The notes under the pieces were generated by a model. It was given only the letters and a program-made list of their open reading frames with translations. It did not search any database and had not been told where the DNA came from. A stretch of 62,500 nt of DNA, from positions 1-62,500 of the forward strand of contig JBFLXB010000014.1 of the NCBI GenBank assembly GCA_040757335.1, written 5' to 3'. The position numbers were made by a program, and so were the translations under genes. Shown one piece after another: positions 1-7,581 of this stretch; within the stretch, counting starts at the first letter, position 1, and each line of letters begins with the position of its first letter. Source of the stretch: Nitrospirota bacterium (GTDB lineage: Bacteria; Nitrospirota; Nitrospiria; 2-01-FULL-66-17).

Positions 1-68
1 TGGATGGCAATGGTCAGTGCCATCAGGCCGTAGCCGCTGCCTATGGCACCAAGAATGTCACGCCTCAT
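1..68 (-). CDS. Probable polysaccharide flippase, N-terminal fragment
   Basis: The ATG lies at 66-68 and the frame runs off the window start, so only about 22 residues are visible (MRRDILGAIGSGYG, then hydrophobic). An AAGGA Shine-Dalgarno sits about 6 nt upstream. A short basic start followed by a small/hydrophobic stretch is typical of the first helix of Wzx-type oligosaccharide flippases. That fits its place 41 nt downstream of a methyltransferase and asparagine synthase in a surface-polysaccharide locus. The family call rests on a very short peptide and on context; another membrane protein is possible. Confidence 0.45.
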   Translation of the reverse strand, partial: MRRDILGAIGSGYGLMALTIAI

Positions 69-109
69 GTGAAGTCCTTACTTCATGAGTCATCTGCAGC
101 AGGGAACAA

Positions 110-781
110 TCACTTGCCATGTTTAATTATTGCCATGAATGACGTCGCAAGCCGATGGTTGACCATTGATATTACCCTTGCAGCGATCGATTTTCCGCGA
201 ATCACCATGTTTCGTTTATCAAGATGGTCAAAAAATAAGAACCCTTCAACCTCATAACCATAGCGATCGCATATTCCCTGAATATGCTCAGGCATGAAAC
301 AGGTGACATGATCGTAATAGACATTAATCAATCTACCGGCGATAACCCTGGCGATGGTGTTGGACGATGTTGGATTTGGCGTTGTGATCAAAAGCCGGCC
401 ATCTTGTGATAAATGCCGCATCAGGTTTCTTATTCCTATAACTGGTGCATCAAGGTGCTCAATCACGTCCGACAAGACAATAATCTCAAACTCGCGCATC
501 AAGTCCATGGTCTCGCAGTTTGTTTTAAAGATCTCCACGCCATGTCGAGAGGCATATACAATGCCTTCCTCGTCAATATCTATGCCTACCAGATCTTTGG
601 CGACACGACCAATCTGGTGATGTAGCCATGCTTCACGATTATTCGGAAGATACCCTCGCACGCCACCTGCTGCACCGACATTGAGAACTGACTTATCCTT
701 TGCTCGCTGCAATACCCAGTCTACGATATGTGTTTCCAGGGCTGGCCTTGTATCTAGCCTGGTTAGATCGTTAGATCTCAT
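110..781 (-). CDS. Class I SAM-dependent methyltransferase
   Basis: The 223-residue product has a SAM-binding motif I (SVLNVGAAGG, about residues 31-40), an acidic motif II near residue 70 (GIDID), a motif IV-like SDVIEHL near 104-110 and a post-motif LLITTPNP strand. This is the Methyltransf_23 type common in O-antigen loci, where it modifies sugars or lipid-linked glycans. It starts 3 nt after the asnB stop, with GAGG upstream, so the two genes are probably co-transcribed. Base composition is clearly AT-richer than the lipid A genes further along, which suggests exchange of this locus. The substrate cannot be told. Confidence 0.8.
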   Translation of the reverse strand: MRSNDLTRLDTRPALETHIVDWVLQRAKDKSVLNVGAAGGVRGYLPNNREAWLHHQIGRVAKDLVGIDIDEEGIVYASRHGVEIFKTNCETMDLMREFEIIVLSDVIEHLDAPVIGIRNLMRHLSQDGRLLITTPNPTSSNTIARVIAGRLINVYYDHVTCFMPEHIQGICDRYGYEVEGFLFFDHLDKRNMVIRGKSIAARVISMVNHRLATSFMAIIKHGK

Positions 782-784
782 GAG

Positions 785-2632
785 TTATCGCCTCGCTTTA
801 ACAAGCCATTCCTGAATCGCAAACAGTTTCGCAGCACGACTGGCATCCCGTTTGTTGTTTCTAAACCCATGCCAAACGCGCCTGATAGAATCAACATTGA
901 ACAAACCATCCGCATCCATCGGTGTCGAGAACAGGTCTTCGGCATGCCTTTTCCATGGGCCACTGAATACCATCGCCTCCTGAATCCCCATGCCGAATCC
1001 CCGCTTCGGTGCGGCAAGCAGTTCAGTGGGTATCAGATCCGATACGGACTCACGAAGTATTGCTTTGAGCCACCCTGGATTGCTGCTAAAAGGTATCTTC
1101 TGTTCCACCGGAGTTGCGAGGGCGAACGAGACGACTTCCTGATCGAGAAATGGCGATCGCATCTCTATCGACGCTGCCATGGCGGCCAAATCCCCGACGA
1201 TGGTCACGGAGTGCGTATTCTCAACCATCAGGCCCACAAAATTTGATTCGTCGATGAACCGCTTGGATGGGCACAGGGATCCCCAGTAGGTCATCTCTTC
1301 CACAGCCCGATTGGCCAGCTGCTGTTTGGCGTCTTCGCTCAAGATTGGCGTCCATTCGTTTCCGGCCAGGGCTCGGTAAAAGGCGGCTTTCCTCTTTCCG
1401 GGAGGCGCGGCTAACCAGCCAAGCCGGCCTCCGGCAAGCGGCGCGAGCATCGGCCGAAGAAACGAGAGTCGGTCAAGCCAACGCGAAATTCTGAGGGTGC
1501 GTATGTGTCCGGTATAGCCATAGAACAGTTCATCGGCACCATTCCCAGACATCACAACTTTGATACCATCGTCCCGTATTGCCCGACAAAGCGAGTAGGT
1601 GTGAACCAAGGGTAGGAGCATGATGGGTTCACCATAGAGTTTCAGGAGTTGCTGGAAAATGGCCCATTGTTCATCTGGCTCGAAGTAGAACTCCTTATGG
1701 GTGGTGCCGAGTCGCTCCGCCATGATGCGGGCTCGCCGCAGGTCTTCGTCTTGCGGGTCGAAGCCGAGGGCATAGGTGTGTATGGGGGTATCCGCATGTT
1801 TTCGCATCAGGCCGACGATCGCGGAACTGTCGACGCCGCCAGATAGCAGCGCACCCACGGGCACGTCTGCCCGCATTCGCAAGCGCACAGCATCTTCAAG
1901 CATCGACCGCAAGGCATGTGGTGTTGTGAGATCGTCAGAGGGCCGGGGCTCCCAGTAGCGCCATACTCGAACTATCGCACCATCCCGGATCATCATTGCA
2001 TGCCCAGATCGCAATCGTTGAATTCCTTTGTATACAGTATAGGGATCAGGAATGTGCCTAAGGTTGTGGAGCAACATCGCGGCCAGCGCTGAATGGTCTA
2101 GCGTCAAATCGACTCCCGGCATTATTCGTACTGCCGGGATCTCCGACGTAAACGCAAATCCGAACGGCGTTATCGCGTAAACAAAAGGCTTCTTGCCAAA
2201 CCGGTCTCGGGCACAAAACAGCGTATTTGAGGCGGTGTCATAGATAGCAAAGGCGAACATACCCCGTAGTCGGACCAACATATCGTCGTCCCAAGCTCTA
2301 TACGCCTCTATCAGGACCTCAGTGTCGCTTCCCGAGCGAAATCGCACACCTTTCGAAACCAGAAGTGTTCTTATTTCTTTGTAGTTGTATATCTCGCCGT
2401 TATAGACAACAACAAATCGGCCATCGCATGACAGCATGGGCTGGGCCCCGGCCGGTGACAGGTCAAGAATGGCCAAGCGGTTATGACACAGGCCGACCGT
2501 TGCCTCGTCGTTCAGCCACATCCCATGTCCGTCAGGGCCGCGGTGATGTTGAATTTCTATAACTCGCCCCAGTAGAGCTCGCATATCTTGCTCGACTCGC
2601 GGCTTCAGGGCTATTCCACCTATGCCGCACAT
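785..2632 (-). CDS. asnB: Asparagine synthase (glutamine-hydrolysing)
   Basis: The 615-residue product has the class II glutamine amidotransferase start MCGIGG, in which Cys2 becomes the N-terminal nucleophile, and RGPDGHG near residue 31. The synthetase domain has the PP-loop SGGVDSS at 264-270 that activates aspartate with ATP. Length matches AsnB. In surface-polysaccharide clusters such enzymes often amidate sugar carboxylates or act in glycan modification, not only in bulk asparagine synthesis; here it sits directly before a methyltransferase and a probable flippase. Promoter elements upstream are not clear. Confidence 0.93.
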   Translation of the reverse strand: MCGIGGIALKPRVEQDMRALLGRVIEIQHHRGPDGHGMWLNDEATVGLCHNRLAILDLSPAGAQPMLSCDGRFVVVYNGEIYNYKEIRTLLVSKGVRFRSGSDTEVLIEAYRAWDDDMLVRLRGMFAFAIYDTASNTLFCARDRFGKKPFVYAITPFGFAFTSEIPAVRIMPGVDLTLDHSALAAMLLHNLRHIPDPYTVYKGIQRLRSGHAMMIRDGAIVRVWRYWEPRPSDDLTTPHALRSMLEDAVRLRMRADVPVGALLSGGVDSSAIVGLMRKHADTPIHTYALGFDPQDEDLRRARIMAERLGTTHKEFYFEPDEQWAIFQQLLKLYGEPIMLLPLVHTYSLCRAIRDDGIKVVMSGNGADELFYGYTGHIRTLRISRWLDRLSFLRPMLAPLAGGRLGWLAAPPGKRKAAFYRALAGNEWTPILSEDAKQQLANRAVEEMTYWGSLCPSKRFIDESNFVGLMVENTHSVTIVGDLAAMAASIEMRSPFLDQEVVSFALATPVEQKIPFSSNPGWLKAILRESVSDLIPTELLAAPKRGFGMGIQEAMVFSGPWKRHAEDLFSTPMDADGLFNVDSIRRVWHGFRNNKRDASRAAKLFAIQEWLVKARR

Positions 2633-3312
2633 ATGCAGTACTCGAAAAACACAAGGTCCAGGTAGGGTAGAGAACAGATTCCCGCTTTCCGAACGTCACG
2701 TCTATAGATGAGCGCCACGTTCGCCACGGAGTGCGTCAATAAGATGTGGCCTCTGCAATATAACGATTTGAAAATCAGCTTAAACAACGTCTCTCTTCAA
2801 TTTACGATGCACGTGATTACGGCTCTTACCCGCAACCCTTCACCGTTCATCGGAATGAACTGGATCGGAATAAGTCGAATCTATTGGCGGAGACGAGACT
2901 GTGGAAAACAATCTTGTCTTCTCTAGAGCGAATCGGTTTGCTTTGATAGGCCAAGCCGGTGTTAAAATCTTTAATCTTTAAAAGAGCAGGCACACGTCTT
3001 GCGGTGGCGGGAACCGAGCGGTCTTTTGATCCGGGGCACCAACGTCCGTTTGGCTTCCAGATCGTGCACCTGCGTTCCCCCCTTCCATGTGGTGATCACG
3101 CGGCCGGCGTGGAGCAAGGCCTCGGCGCGTTCATGCGGCACGTCGGGTGTCCAGCCCCGACGCGCGAACTCGTCACTTATACCGCAAACCGCGGTGGGAC
3201 TCAAGGGCTTTGCGGATCGCGTTGAAAAGGCGCGAACTGGGAAGTGGGGTGAGGGGGAGAAAGGGCGGTCAGCCGGTGTGCTTACGAGCCGAAGAGCCGG
3301 CGAACCGATGCG
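2633..3312. other. Long intergenic region without a confident gene
   Basis: About 680 bases separate asnB from the DUF2283 gene. The part to about 2960 is AT-rich and shows only short frames with no family signal. A 77-codon minus-strand frame at 2971-3204 begins inside the 3174-3205 repeat and has no recognisable domain; it may be a decayed gene. Composition changes abruptly near 2960, marking a probable boundary between an exchanged polysaccharide segment and the GC-rich chromosome. Confidence 0.6.
3174..3205. repeat. Direct repeat, copy 1, flanking the MntA/HepT block
   Basis: A 32 bp sequence beginning CACTTATACCGCA and ending GGGACTCAAG recurs at 5330-5361 in the same orientation with a few mismatches. 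The two copies bracket the DUF2283 gene and both MntA/HepT pairs (3313-5266) and nothing else, so they may mark a past insertion or a shared regulatory sequence. Confidence 0.7.
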
Positions 3313-3603
3313 TCAGCCTTTGACATAGTGTGTAGGCAGAATCCCCTCCAAACGCACATGCCGGGACGCGTCCAAGATTTCAATACCCACGATCCTTCCC
3401 TCATCGCCGATATCAAGCACAATGTCCTCGGTCAAACGCTGATTCTCGACTTCCTGGGGGCGTTCGTCGAATCGCAGGTAGAGTAAATCCTTCTGATCGT
3501 CATAGTAGATCTTCACGTTGGTTGCTCCCATCGGCCATAGAACACGTACACGGTCACCGTGACGCCGGTCGAACAAAGGGGGCGATTTGCGGTCGCTGTT
3601 CAT
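3313..3603 (-). CDS. DUF2283 domain protein
   Basis: The 96-residue product carries the DUF2283 signature: a YDDQKDLLYLRF strand, a middle segment with EDIVLDIGDEGRIVG, and the conserved IEILDAS near the end. Function of the family is not established; its members often sit beside type II toxin-antitoxin genes. Here it is the last gene of a run that contains two MntA/HepT pairs, 27 nt after the second HepT. The N-terminal 25 residues are rich in basic amino acids and lie outside the domain. No catalytic residues are known, so only the family is claimed. Confidence 0.8.
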   Translation of the reverse strand: MNSDRKSPPLFDRRHGDRVRVLWPMGATNVKIYYDDQKDLLYLRFDERPQEVENQRLTEDIVLDIGDEGRIVGIEILDASRHVRLEGILPTHYVKG

Positions 3604-3630
3604 TGATCCACCGTTTCGCGCCGCCCCCTA

Positions 3631-4053
3631 TTATTTTCCGCGATCGAGCGCCGCCAGGACCTCGCGTTTGAACGCCTCAAAATCGCCTAGCCGGTCGCGG
3701 ACCGCCTTGTACACCAGGGCATCATCCACCTCGGCGTACTCGTGGACCAGGATATTGCGAAAGCCCTTCATATCCTTGAGCGTTGCGGCAAGCCCCTCAG
3801 AGATCACGTCCTTCCGCGCAAGCGCGTTGAACAAGTCGGCCTCCTCCGAGCTGTAGCCCAAACGAAGCCCCATCACCAGAAGGTGACAGACATCGATCGT
3901 CGCCTCCACTGAGATCTGCAACAGGCGCTCGCACGCGCGCTTCTTCTCCGGACGCAGGAACTCCTCGAAGCTCCCGGGGGCGATCGCACGGAGTTCACGC
4001 ACGTACCGTTCGAGCTCATCGAGTTTTCCCAAAATCCGGCCGCGGTCAACCAC
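3631..4053 (-). CDS. hepT: HEPN toxin of the HepT family (pair A)
   Basis: The 140-residue product is an all-helical HepT/DUF86 protein with the RNase motif Rx4HxY at R99, H104 and Y106 (RNILVHEY). In characterised HepT/MntA systems the HEPN protein cleaves RNA and the partner silences it by AMPylating this tyrosine. The GTG start at 4051-4053 overlaps the end of its mntA partner by 8 nt; a longer reading of this frame upstream is only a shadow of mntA. All three motif residues are intact, so the toxin is probably functional. Confidence 0.87.
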   Translation of the reverse strand: MVDRGRILGKLDELERYVRELRAIAPGSFEEFLRPEKKRACERLLQISVEATIDVCHLLVMGLRLGYSSEEADLFNALARKDVISEGLAATLKDMKGFRNILVHEYAEVDDALVYKAVRDRLGDFEAFKREVLAALDRGK

Positions 4054-4462
4054 GCGCGACCTCGTCCAAGTAGCGCTGGTAGTACGGCCGAAAGTCCTCC
4101 CACGCTTGCGCCGTGCGAAATGCCAGCTCGTAAAGGCGGTCTTCGTCCCGCACGAAGAGGAACTTCGCTTCCTTGAGCACACGGTGACGAATGTAGAGCG
4201 GGAGTTGCTGGAACACCTGCACGTCGGCGTCGCTCAGCCCCAAATACTCCAGTTTTTTTTCCGACAGCGCTAGGGGCTCATACCGAGCCGGCTCGAGCAT
4301 CAGGCACACGTCGATGTCCGAGTCGGGCCGTGCGTCGCCGCGGGCGTGGCTGCCGTACAACGCCACCGCGAGGACGTTGGCGTCGTCACGGGCGTGCGCC
4401 ACGATGCAATCGAGTACCCTCGCGACTTTGGTTGGGAACTCCGCCATCCAGTGGCCGATCAC
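4046..4462 (-). CDS. mntA: MntA-type minimal nucleotidyltransferase antitoxin (pair A)
   Basis: The product (138 residues from GTG 4462, or 133 from ATG 4447) has the nucleotidyltransferase signature GSx10DxD, with G37, S38 and the metal-binding D49 and D51. Characterised MntA proteins add AMP to the HepT tyrosine and neutralise the toxin. The start overlaps the stop of the preceding hepT as GTGA, and its own stop overlaps the next hepT, so the order is antitoxin-toxin-antitoxin-toxin with tight translational coupling. It shares little sequence with the MntA of pair B, so the pairs are not a recent duplication. Confidence 0.87.
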   Translation of the reverse strand: MIGHWMAEFPTKVARVLDCIVAHARDDANVLAVALYGSHARGDARPDSDIDVCLMLEPARYEPLALSEKKLEYLGLSDADVQVFQQLPLYIRHRVLKEAKFLFVRDEDRLYELAFRTAQAWEDFRPYYQRYLDEVARG

Positions 4463-4872
4463 CCTGCGTGCTGGATCAAGAGCTTCGCGAACGCACGGAG
4501 ATCACCTAAGCGCTTCTCGACAATCGCGCGCACGATATCGAGATTGAGACTGCCGTAGTCGTGCACCGCAACATTGCGGAAGCCCACCATGGCCCGCATT
4601 TTGTCGCCAAGCTGCGGTTCGAGCAGCCCCGCCTTTTGCATCAAGGAAAACGCCTCCCGGCTCTCTTGCGGGAGCCCGAGGTGTCCGGTTCGGACCAGGT
4701 GCATGGCCCCGTCGATCGCGGCTTCACACGCGCGCTGCAGGTTCAAGATGATGGCGTCCTGCCGCATACAGTCCTCGGCGAACTCGGCTTCATGGCCGAT
4801 GTAGTCTTCGGCAATCCGCTTCAGGCAGCGCTCGATGATGGCCGCCTTCGCCAATAAGACATCATCCACCAT
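4459..4872 (-). CDS. hepT: HEPN toxin of the HepT family (pair B)
   Basis: The 137-residue product starts at ATG 4870-4872 (MVDDVLLAKA). The motif Rx4HxY is complete at R99, H104 and Y106 (RNVAVHDY), the same positions as in pair A although the rest of the sequence differs considerably. It overlaps the mntA upstream by 11 nt and the mntA downstream by 4 nt. The expected role is RNA cleavage restrained by AMPylation from the neighbouring MntA. Whether each MntA acts only on its own partner cannot be seen from sequence. Confidence 0.87.
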   Translation of the reverse strand: MVDDVLLAKAAIIERCLKRIAEDYIGHEAEFAEDCMRQDAIILNLQRACEAAIDGAMHLVRTGHLGLPQESREAFSLMQKAGLLEPQLGDKMRAMVGFRNVAVHDYGSLNLDIVRAIVEKRLGDLRAFAKLLIQHAG

Positions 4873-5266
4873 ACACGCTTCCCCGCGCGAGAATGTCCGC
4901 CACCAGCGCCCGGCGCTCCTCGTTGAACCGAGCGTACGAGGAGAACACGTAGTCCTCAAACACACTGCCCGCGCGCTCGTCGGCGCAATACAACCGCTCG
5001 CCGTACGCCACGATTTGAGCGCGAAGGATCGTGGGAGCTTTGAGCAGGTCCACCAAATCAACCTGACGCCCTGCCACATCGCTCAGGGCCCCGCTGAGTT
5101 TGAGCATAGTGTCAAACGTCAGAGGCCGAGCAGGCAGGACAGCCAGATCCACATCGCTGTCTGGCCGCTCGTGCTGAGTTCCGGCAGAACCGTAGCGGTA
5201 GATCGCCACCACGTCCGGAAGTCCGTCGCGAATGCAACGGACCGCTGCGTCAAAATTGCGAGTCAT
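4862..5266 (-). CDS. mntA: MntA-type minimal nucleotidyltransferase antitoxin (pair B)
   Basis: The 134-residue product has GSx10DxD with G26, S27, D38 and D40 (YGSAGT ... DSDVDL). It is the first gene of the five-gene run mntA-hepT-mntA-hepT-DUF2283, so the promoter should lie in 5267-5380. That gap also holds the second copy of the 32 bp repeat. By family knowledge it AMPylates and silences the coupled HepT. Adenylylation is the usual activity, but uridylylation or another nucleotide cannot be excluded. Confidence 0.86.
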   Translation of the reverse strand: MTRNFDAAVRCIRDGLPDVVAIYRYGSAGTQHERPDSDVDLAVLPARPLTFDTMLKLSGALSDVAGRQVDLVDLLKAPTILRAQIVAYGERLYCADERAGSVFEDYVFSSYARFNEERRALVADILARGSVYGG

Positions 5267-5329
5267 GCAGACCTCGACGGTTAGGGCGAAGAAGGCGATT
5301 CACCACATGAGCGCTGGGAGCGCGCCCGC

Positions 5330-5361
5330 CACTTATACCGCAGACTGCAGCGGGACTCAAG
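5330..5361. repeat. Direct repeat, copy 2, upstream of the MntA/HepT run
   Basis: Second copy of the 32 bp repeat at 3174-3205. It contains CGCAGACTGCAGCG, a different arrangement of CTGCAG-like half-sites from copy 1. It lies 64 bp before the mntA start on the upstream side, so a regulatory role is possible as well as a past insertion boundary. Confidence 0.7.
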
Positions 5362-5378
5362 CGGACCCCATTCGGCCC

Positions 5379-5394
5379 TTCATGGACGGGCTCC
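5379..5394. repeat. Solo end of a dispersed inverted-repeat element
   Basis: TTCATGGACGGGCTCC is identical or nearly so to the right ends of the elements at 31595-31780, 34415-34540 and 38498-38683. Read on the minus strand it supplies the last codons and stop (Arg-Pro-TGA) of the ATPase gene. No matching left end is visible nearby, so this may be a remnant. Confidence 0.6.
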
Positions 5395-6555
5395 TATGCG
5401 TTTCAGGGCGTGCGCCACGTCCAGCACCCAGGTCCCGTCCGGCAGTTTGTAGCCGGCCTTGGTCCGACACACGATCATCTTCTCCTTCACGCGTCCCTTT
5501 TCCGCGGTCCCGAACGCCCGCAGTCCCGCGGCATCCGCCGGCTCGGGCTGCTCCTTCCATTTGCACTCGATCGCCACCAGCGCCCCGGCCGCGCGCTCGA
5601 TCACCAGGTCCACCTCCGGCCCGCCCGCGGTGCGCCAGTAGCCCACGAGCGCGGTATCGGCGCGGCCGGCGGCTTGGCGCACGATTTGCCCGAACACGTG
5701 CGATTCCCAGAACGCGCCGACGAGTGCGGACGTTGTCAGCGCGCGCTCGGAACGAAATCCTGCGAGGAACGCGGCCAGTCCCGTGTCCAGAAACGCGAGC
5801 TTGGGCGCCTTGACCAGTCGCTTGGTGCGGTTGCTGAAATAGGGCTCGATCAGCGCCACGACCCCGGAGGTCTGCAACAGGCCCAGCCATTTCCTGGCCG
5901 TGTTCGGTGCGACGCCGGTGTCACGAGCCAAGTCCGAGGAGTTGAGCACCTGCGAGGTTCGCAGCGCGCACGCGCGCAGGAAGCGATTGAACTCGGGAAG
6001 GTCCGCCACCCGCATGACATTGCGCACGTCACGTTCCAGGTAGGTGGCCACATACGCCGGAAACCACAGATCAGGGTCGGCGCCGGTGTGCAGTTCCGGG
6101 TACCCTCCAAGAAACAGGTACCGGGTCTCATCGATCGCGTAGTCCGCAGCAGACAACTCGGCCTTAGATAGCGTGTACAGGTTGAGCACACCACAGCGCC
6201 CGGCCAGACTCTCCGACACGCCCTGCATCAGCGCAAACACCTGGGAGCCGGTCAGCAGATATTGGCCGGGCGAGCGGTCCCGGTCGATCCTGACCTTGAG
6301 GTGCTTGAGCAGCGAGGGTGCGTACTGAATCTCGTCGATGACCACCGGCGCCGGGTACTCTTCGAGCAGCGCGTCAGGCGCGGTGCGCGCGGCCTCGGCG
6401 TTGGCCGGCAAATCGAGACTCAGGTAGGAAGCGCGCGGATAGAGATGGCGCAGCAGCGAGGTCTTGCCCGTCTGCCGAGCGCCGGTCACCAACACGGCCG
6501 GGAACTGCCGGGCCATGCGCCGCACGAGCGACTCCGACTCTCTGGCAATCCACAT
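5380..6555 (-). CDS. AAA ATPase with DUF4143 nuclease-like C-terminus
   Basis: The 391-residue product has Walker A GARQTGKTS at 25-33 and Walker B VVIDEIQ near 71-77, then a winged-helix segment and a DUF4143 region with a restriction-fold-like set (GPEVDLVIE followed by IECKW, resembling D...ExK). This AAA_14/DUF4143 family is widespread beside toxin-antitoxin and mobile genes; a defence or DNA-maintenance role is often suggested but not settled. Length is normal. The last residues GARP and the stop come from a dispersed repeat end. It is the only gene of its unit, driven by the promoter at 6562-6590. Confidence 0.82.
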   Translation of the reverse strand: MWIARESESLVRRMARQFPAVLVTGARQTGKTSLLRHLYPRASYLSLDLPANAEAARTAPDALLEEYPAPVVIDEIQYAPSLLKHLKVRIDRDRSPGQYLLTGSQVFALMQGVSESLAGRCGVLNLYTLSKAELSAADYAIDETRYLFLGGYPELHTGADPDLWFPAYVATYLERDVRNVMRVADLPEFNRFLRACALRTSQVLNSSDLARDTGVAPNTARKWLGLLQTSGVVALIEPYFSNRTKRLVKAPKLAFLDTGLAAFLAGFRSERALTTSALVGAFWESHVFGQIVRQAAGRADTALVGYWRTAGGPEVDLVIERAAGALVAIECKWKEQPEPADAAGLRAFGTAEKGRVKEKMIVCRTKAGYKLPDGTWVLDVAHALKRIGARP

Positions 6556-6561
6556 GCCGAT

Positions 6562-6590
6562 ATTATGCAGTCAGACTGCAAATTATGCAA
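6562..6590 (-). promoter_or_regulatory. Promoter with overlapping palindromic operator for the ATPase gene
   Basis: On the minus strand a TTGCAT -35 (6585-6590) and a CATAAT -10 (6562-6567) are 17 nt apart. The spacer holds a perfect 15 bp palindrome TGCAGTC-A-GACTGCA (6566-6580, plus strand) that reaches into the -10. TGCATAAT is repeated directly on both sides. The -10 ends only six bases before the ATG, so the transcript would be leaderless or nearly so. The layout suggests repression by a dimeric regulator. Confidence 0.6.
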
Positions 6591-6619
6591 GACGGCAATC
6601 CGCCCCTACGACGGGGTGT

Positions 6620-7168
6620 TCATCCGAACAAATCCGTTGCAGGCACGTCACGAAGCCGCGCAAACCGCTGATCCTTGGCCGACAGGACCGGCTGCGACAC
6701 CGGCCACGCAATCCCGATCTCCGGGTCGTTCCACAGGATCCCCCGCTCGTCGTCCGGCGCATAGAGATTGGTGCACTTGTACATGAAATCGGCCGAGTCG
6801 CTCAGCACGCAGAACCCGTGGGCAAAGCCGGGCGGGATGTAGAATTGTCTAGGCTCCTCGCCTGACAGCCGCTCGCCGTGCCACTTGCCGAACGTGGGCG
6901 AGCTCCGGCGAATATCCACCGCCACGTCGAAGACCTCGCCGCGCACCACCCACACCAATTTGCCCTGCGGCCGCTTGAGTTGATAGTGCAGCCCGCGCAG
7001 CGTGCCTTTGACCGAGTGCGAAGTGTTGTCCTGCACGAACGGCCCGGTAATTCCGGCCTCGGCGTACCGCCGCGCGTGGTACGTTTCCCAAAAGAACCCG
7101 CGGCTGTCGCGAAAGACCTTGGGCTCGATGACCAGCAAGCCGGCAAGCGGCGTCTCTTTGACGTTCAC
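6620..7168 (-). CDS. rfbC: dTDP-4-dehydrorhamnose 3,5-epimerase
   Basis: The 182-residue RmlC-type cupin has DSRGFFWETY near residue 20, QDNTSHS, the catalytic-histidine segment GLHYQ near 59, and PPGFAHGF near 110. It epimerises C3 and C5 of the dTDP-4-keto sugar on the way to dTDP-L-rhamnose. Length is typical. It starts at GTG in a GTGA overlap with the stop of a HEPN gene, which is unusual. No rmlA, rmlB or rmlD is in this window, so the rest of the pathway must be elsewhere or the substrate differs. Confidence 0.93.
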   Translation of the reverse strand: MNVKETPLAGLLVIEPKVFRDSRGFFWETYHARRYAEAGITGPFVQDNTSHSVKGTLRGLHYQLKRPQGKLVWVVRGEVFDVAVDIRRSSPTFGKWHGERLSGEEPRQFYIPPGFAHGFCVLSDSADFMYKCTNLYAPDDERGILWNDPEIGIAWPVSQPVLSAKDQRFARLRDVPATDLFG

Positions 7169-7581
7169 GGGGCCTCGGAAACCACCATCCGTGCGGTTTC
7201 GACGACGTGGTAGGCACCCTCGCGTGCTTTTTTGGCGTCATCCACGTCGTACTCTTCGGTCGGAATGAAGTCTATATCCCCATAGAACGAGAGCTCGCGG
7301 TCTTTTCTGAGCTCCTTGGAAATTTCGGCCAACCGATCGACTCGAGCCGACACCTCGGCAACAAATCGGCCGCGATGTTCTTTCAGAAACGAACCGACGT
7401 CATGGACTTTTGGCGGTTCGATTCCGACCGAACGAAGCATCGCCTTCAACGCGAGTTCGACGACTTCCTGCGCTTCTCGAATGACGTCGGAGTACGCTCC
7501 GTTCCGGAGCAGCACGTCCAGGATTTCGAGACGAGCCATCGCTTTTTTGAGATAGCTCCTCGCCAGCGAGCCGCTCGTCAT
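7165..7581 (-). CDS. HEPN domain protein (third HEPN/nucleotidyltransferase pair)
   Basis: The 138-residue helical protein matches the HEPN (PF05168) type, with a hydrophobic EVVELALKAMLR helix near 39-50, KVHDVGSFL near 59-66, and a terminal helix. It lacks the Rx4HxY of the HepT genes at 3631 and 4459. The nearest equivalent is R120-H125 (REGAYH) with the tyrosine before the histidine, so toxicity is uncertain. It is coupled to the nucleotidyltransferase gene upstream by 4 nt and to rfbC downstream by 4 nt. Toxin-antitoxin or nucleotide-dependent regulation are both possible. Confidence 0.8.
   Translation of the reverse strand: MTSGSLARSYLKKAMARLEILDVLLRNGAYSDVIREAQEVVELALKAMLRSVGIEPPKVHDVGSFLKEHRGRFVAEVSARVDRLAEISKELRKDRELSFYGDIDFIPTEEYDVDDAKKAREGAYHVVETARMVVSEAP

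Noticed and set aside
2971-3204. 77-codon minus-strand frame between asnB and the DUF2283 gene
   Set aside because: No domain and no ribosome site; its start lies in the 32 bp direct repeat. Mentioned as possible gene remnant only.
3174-5361. att sites of an integrative element
   Set aside because: There is no integrase, tRNA gene or transfer gene, so the direct repeats are reported only as flanking repeats.
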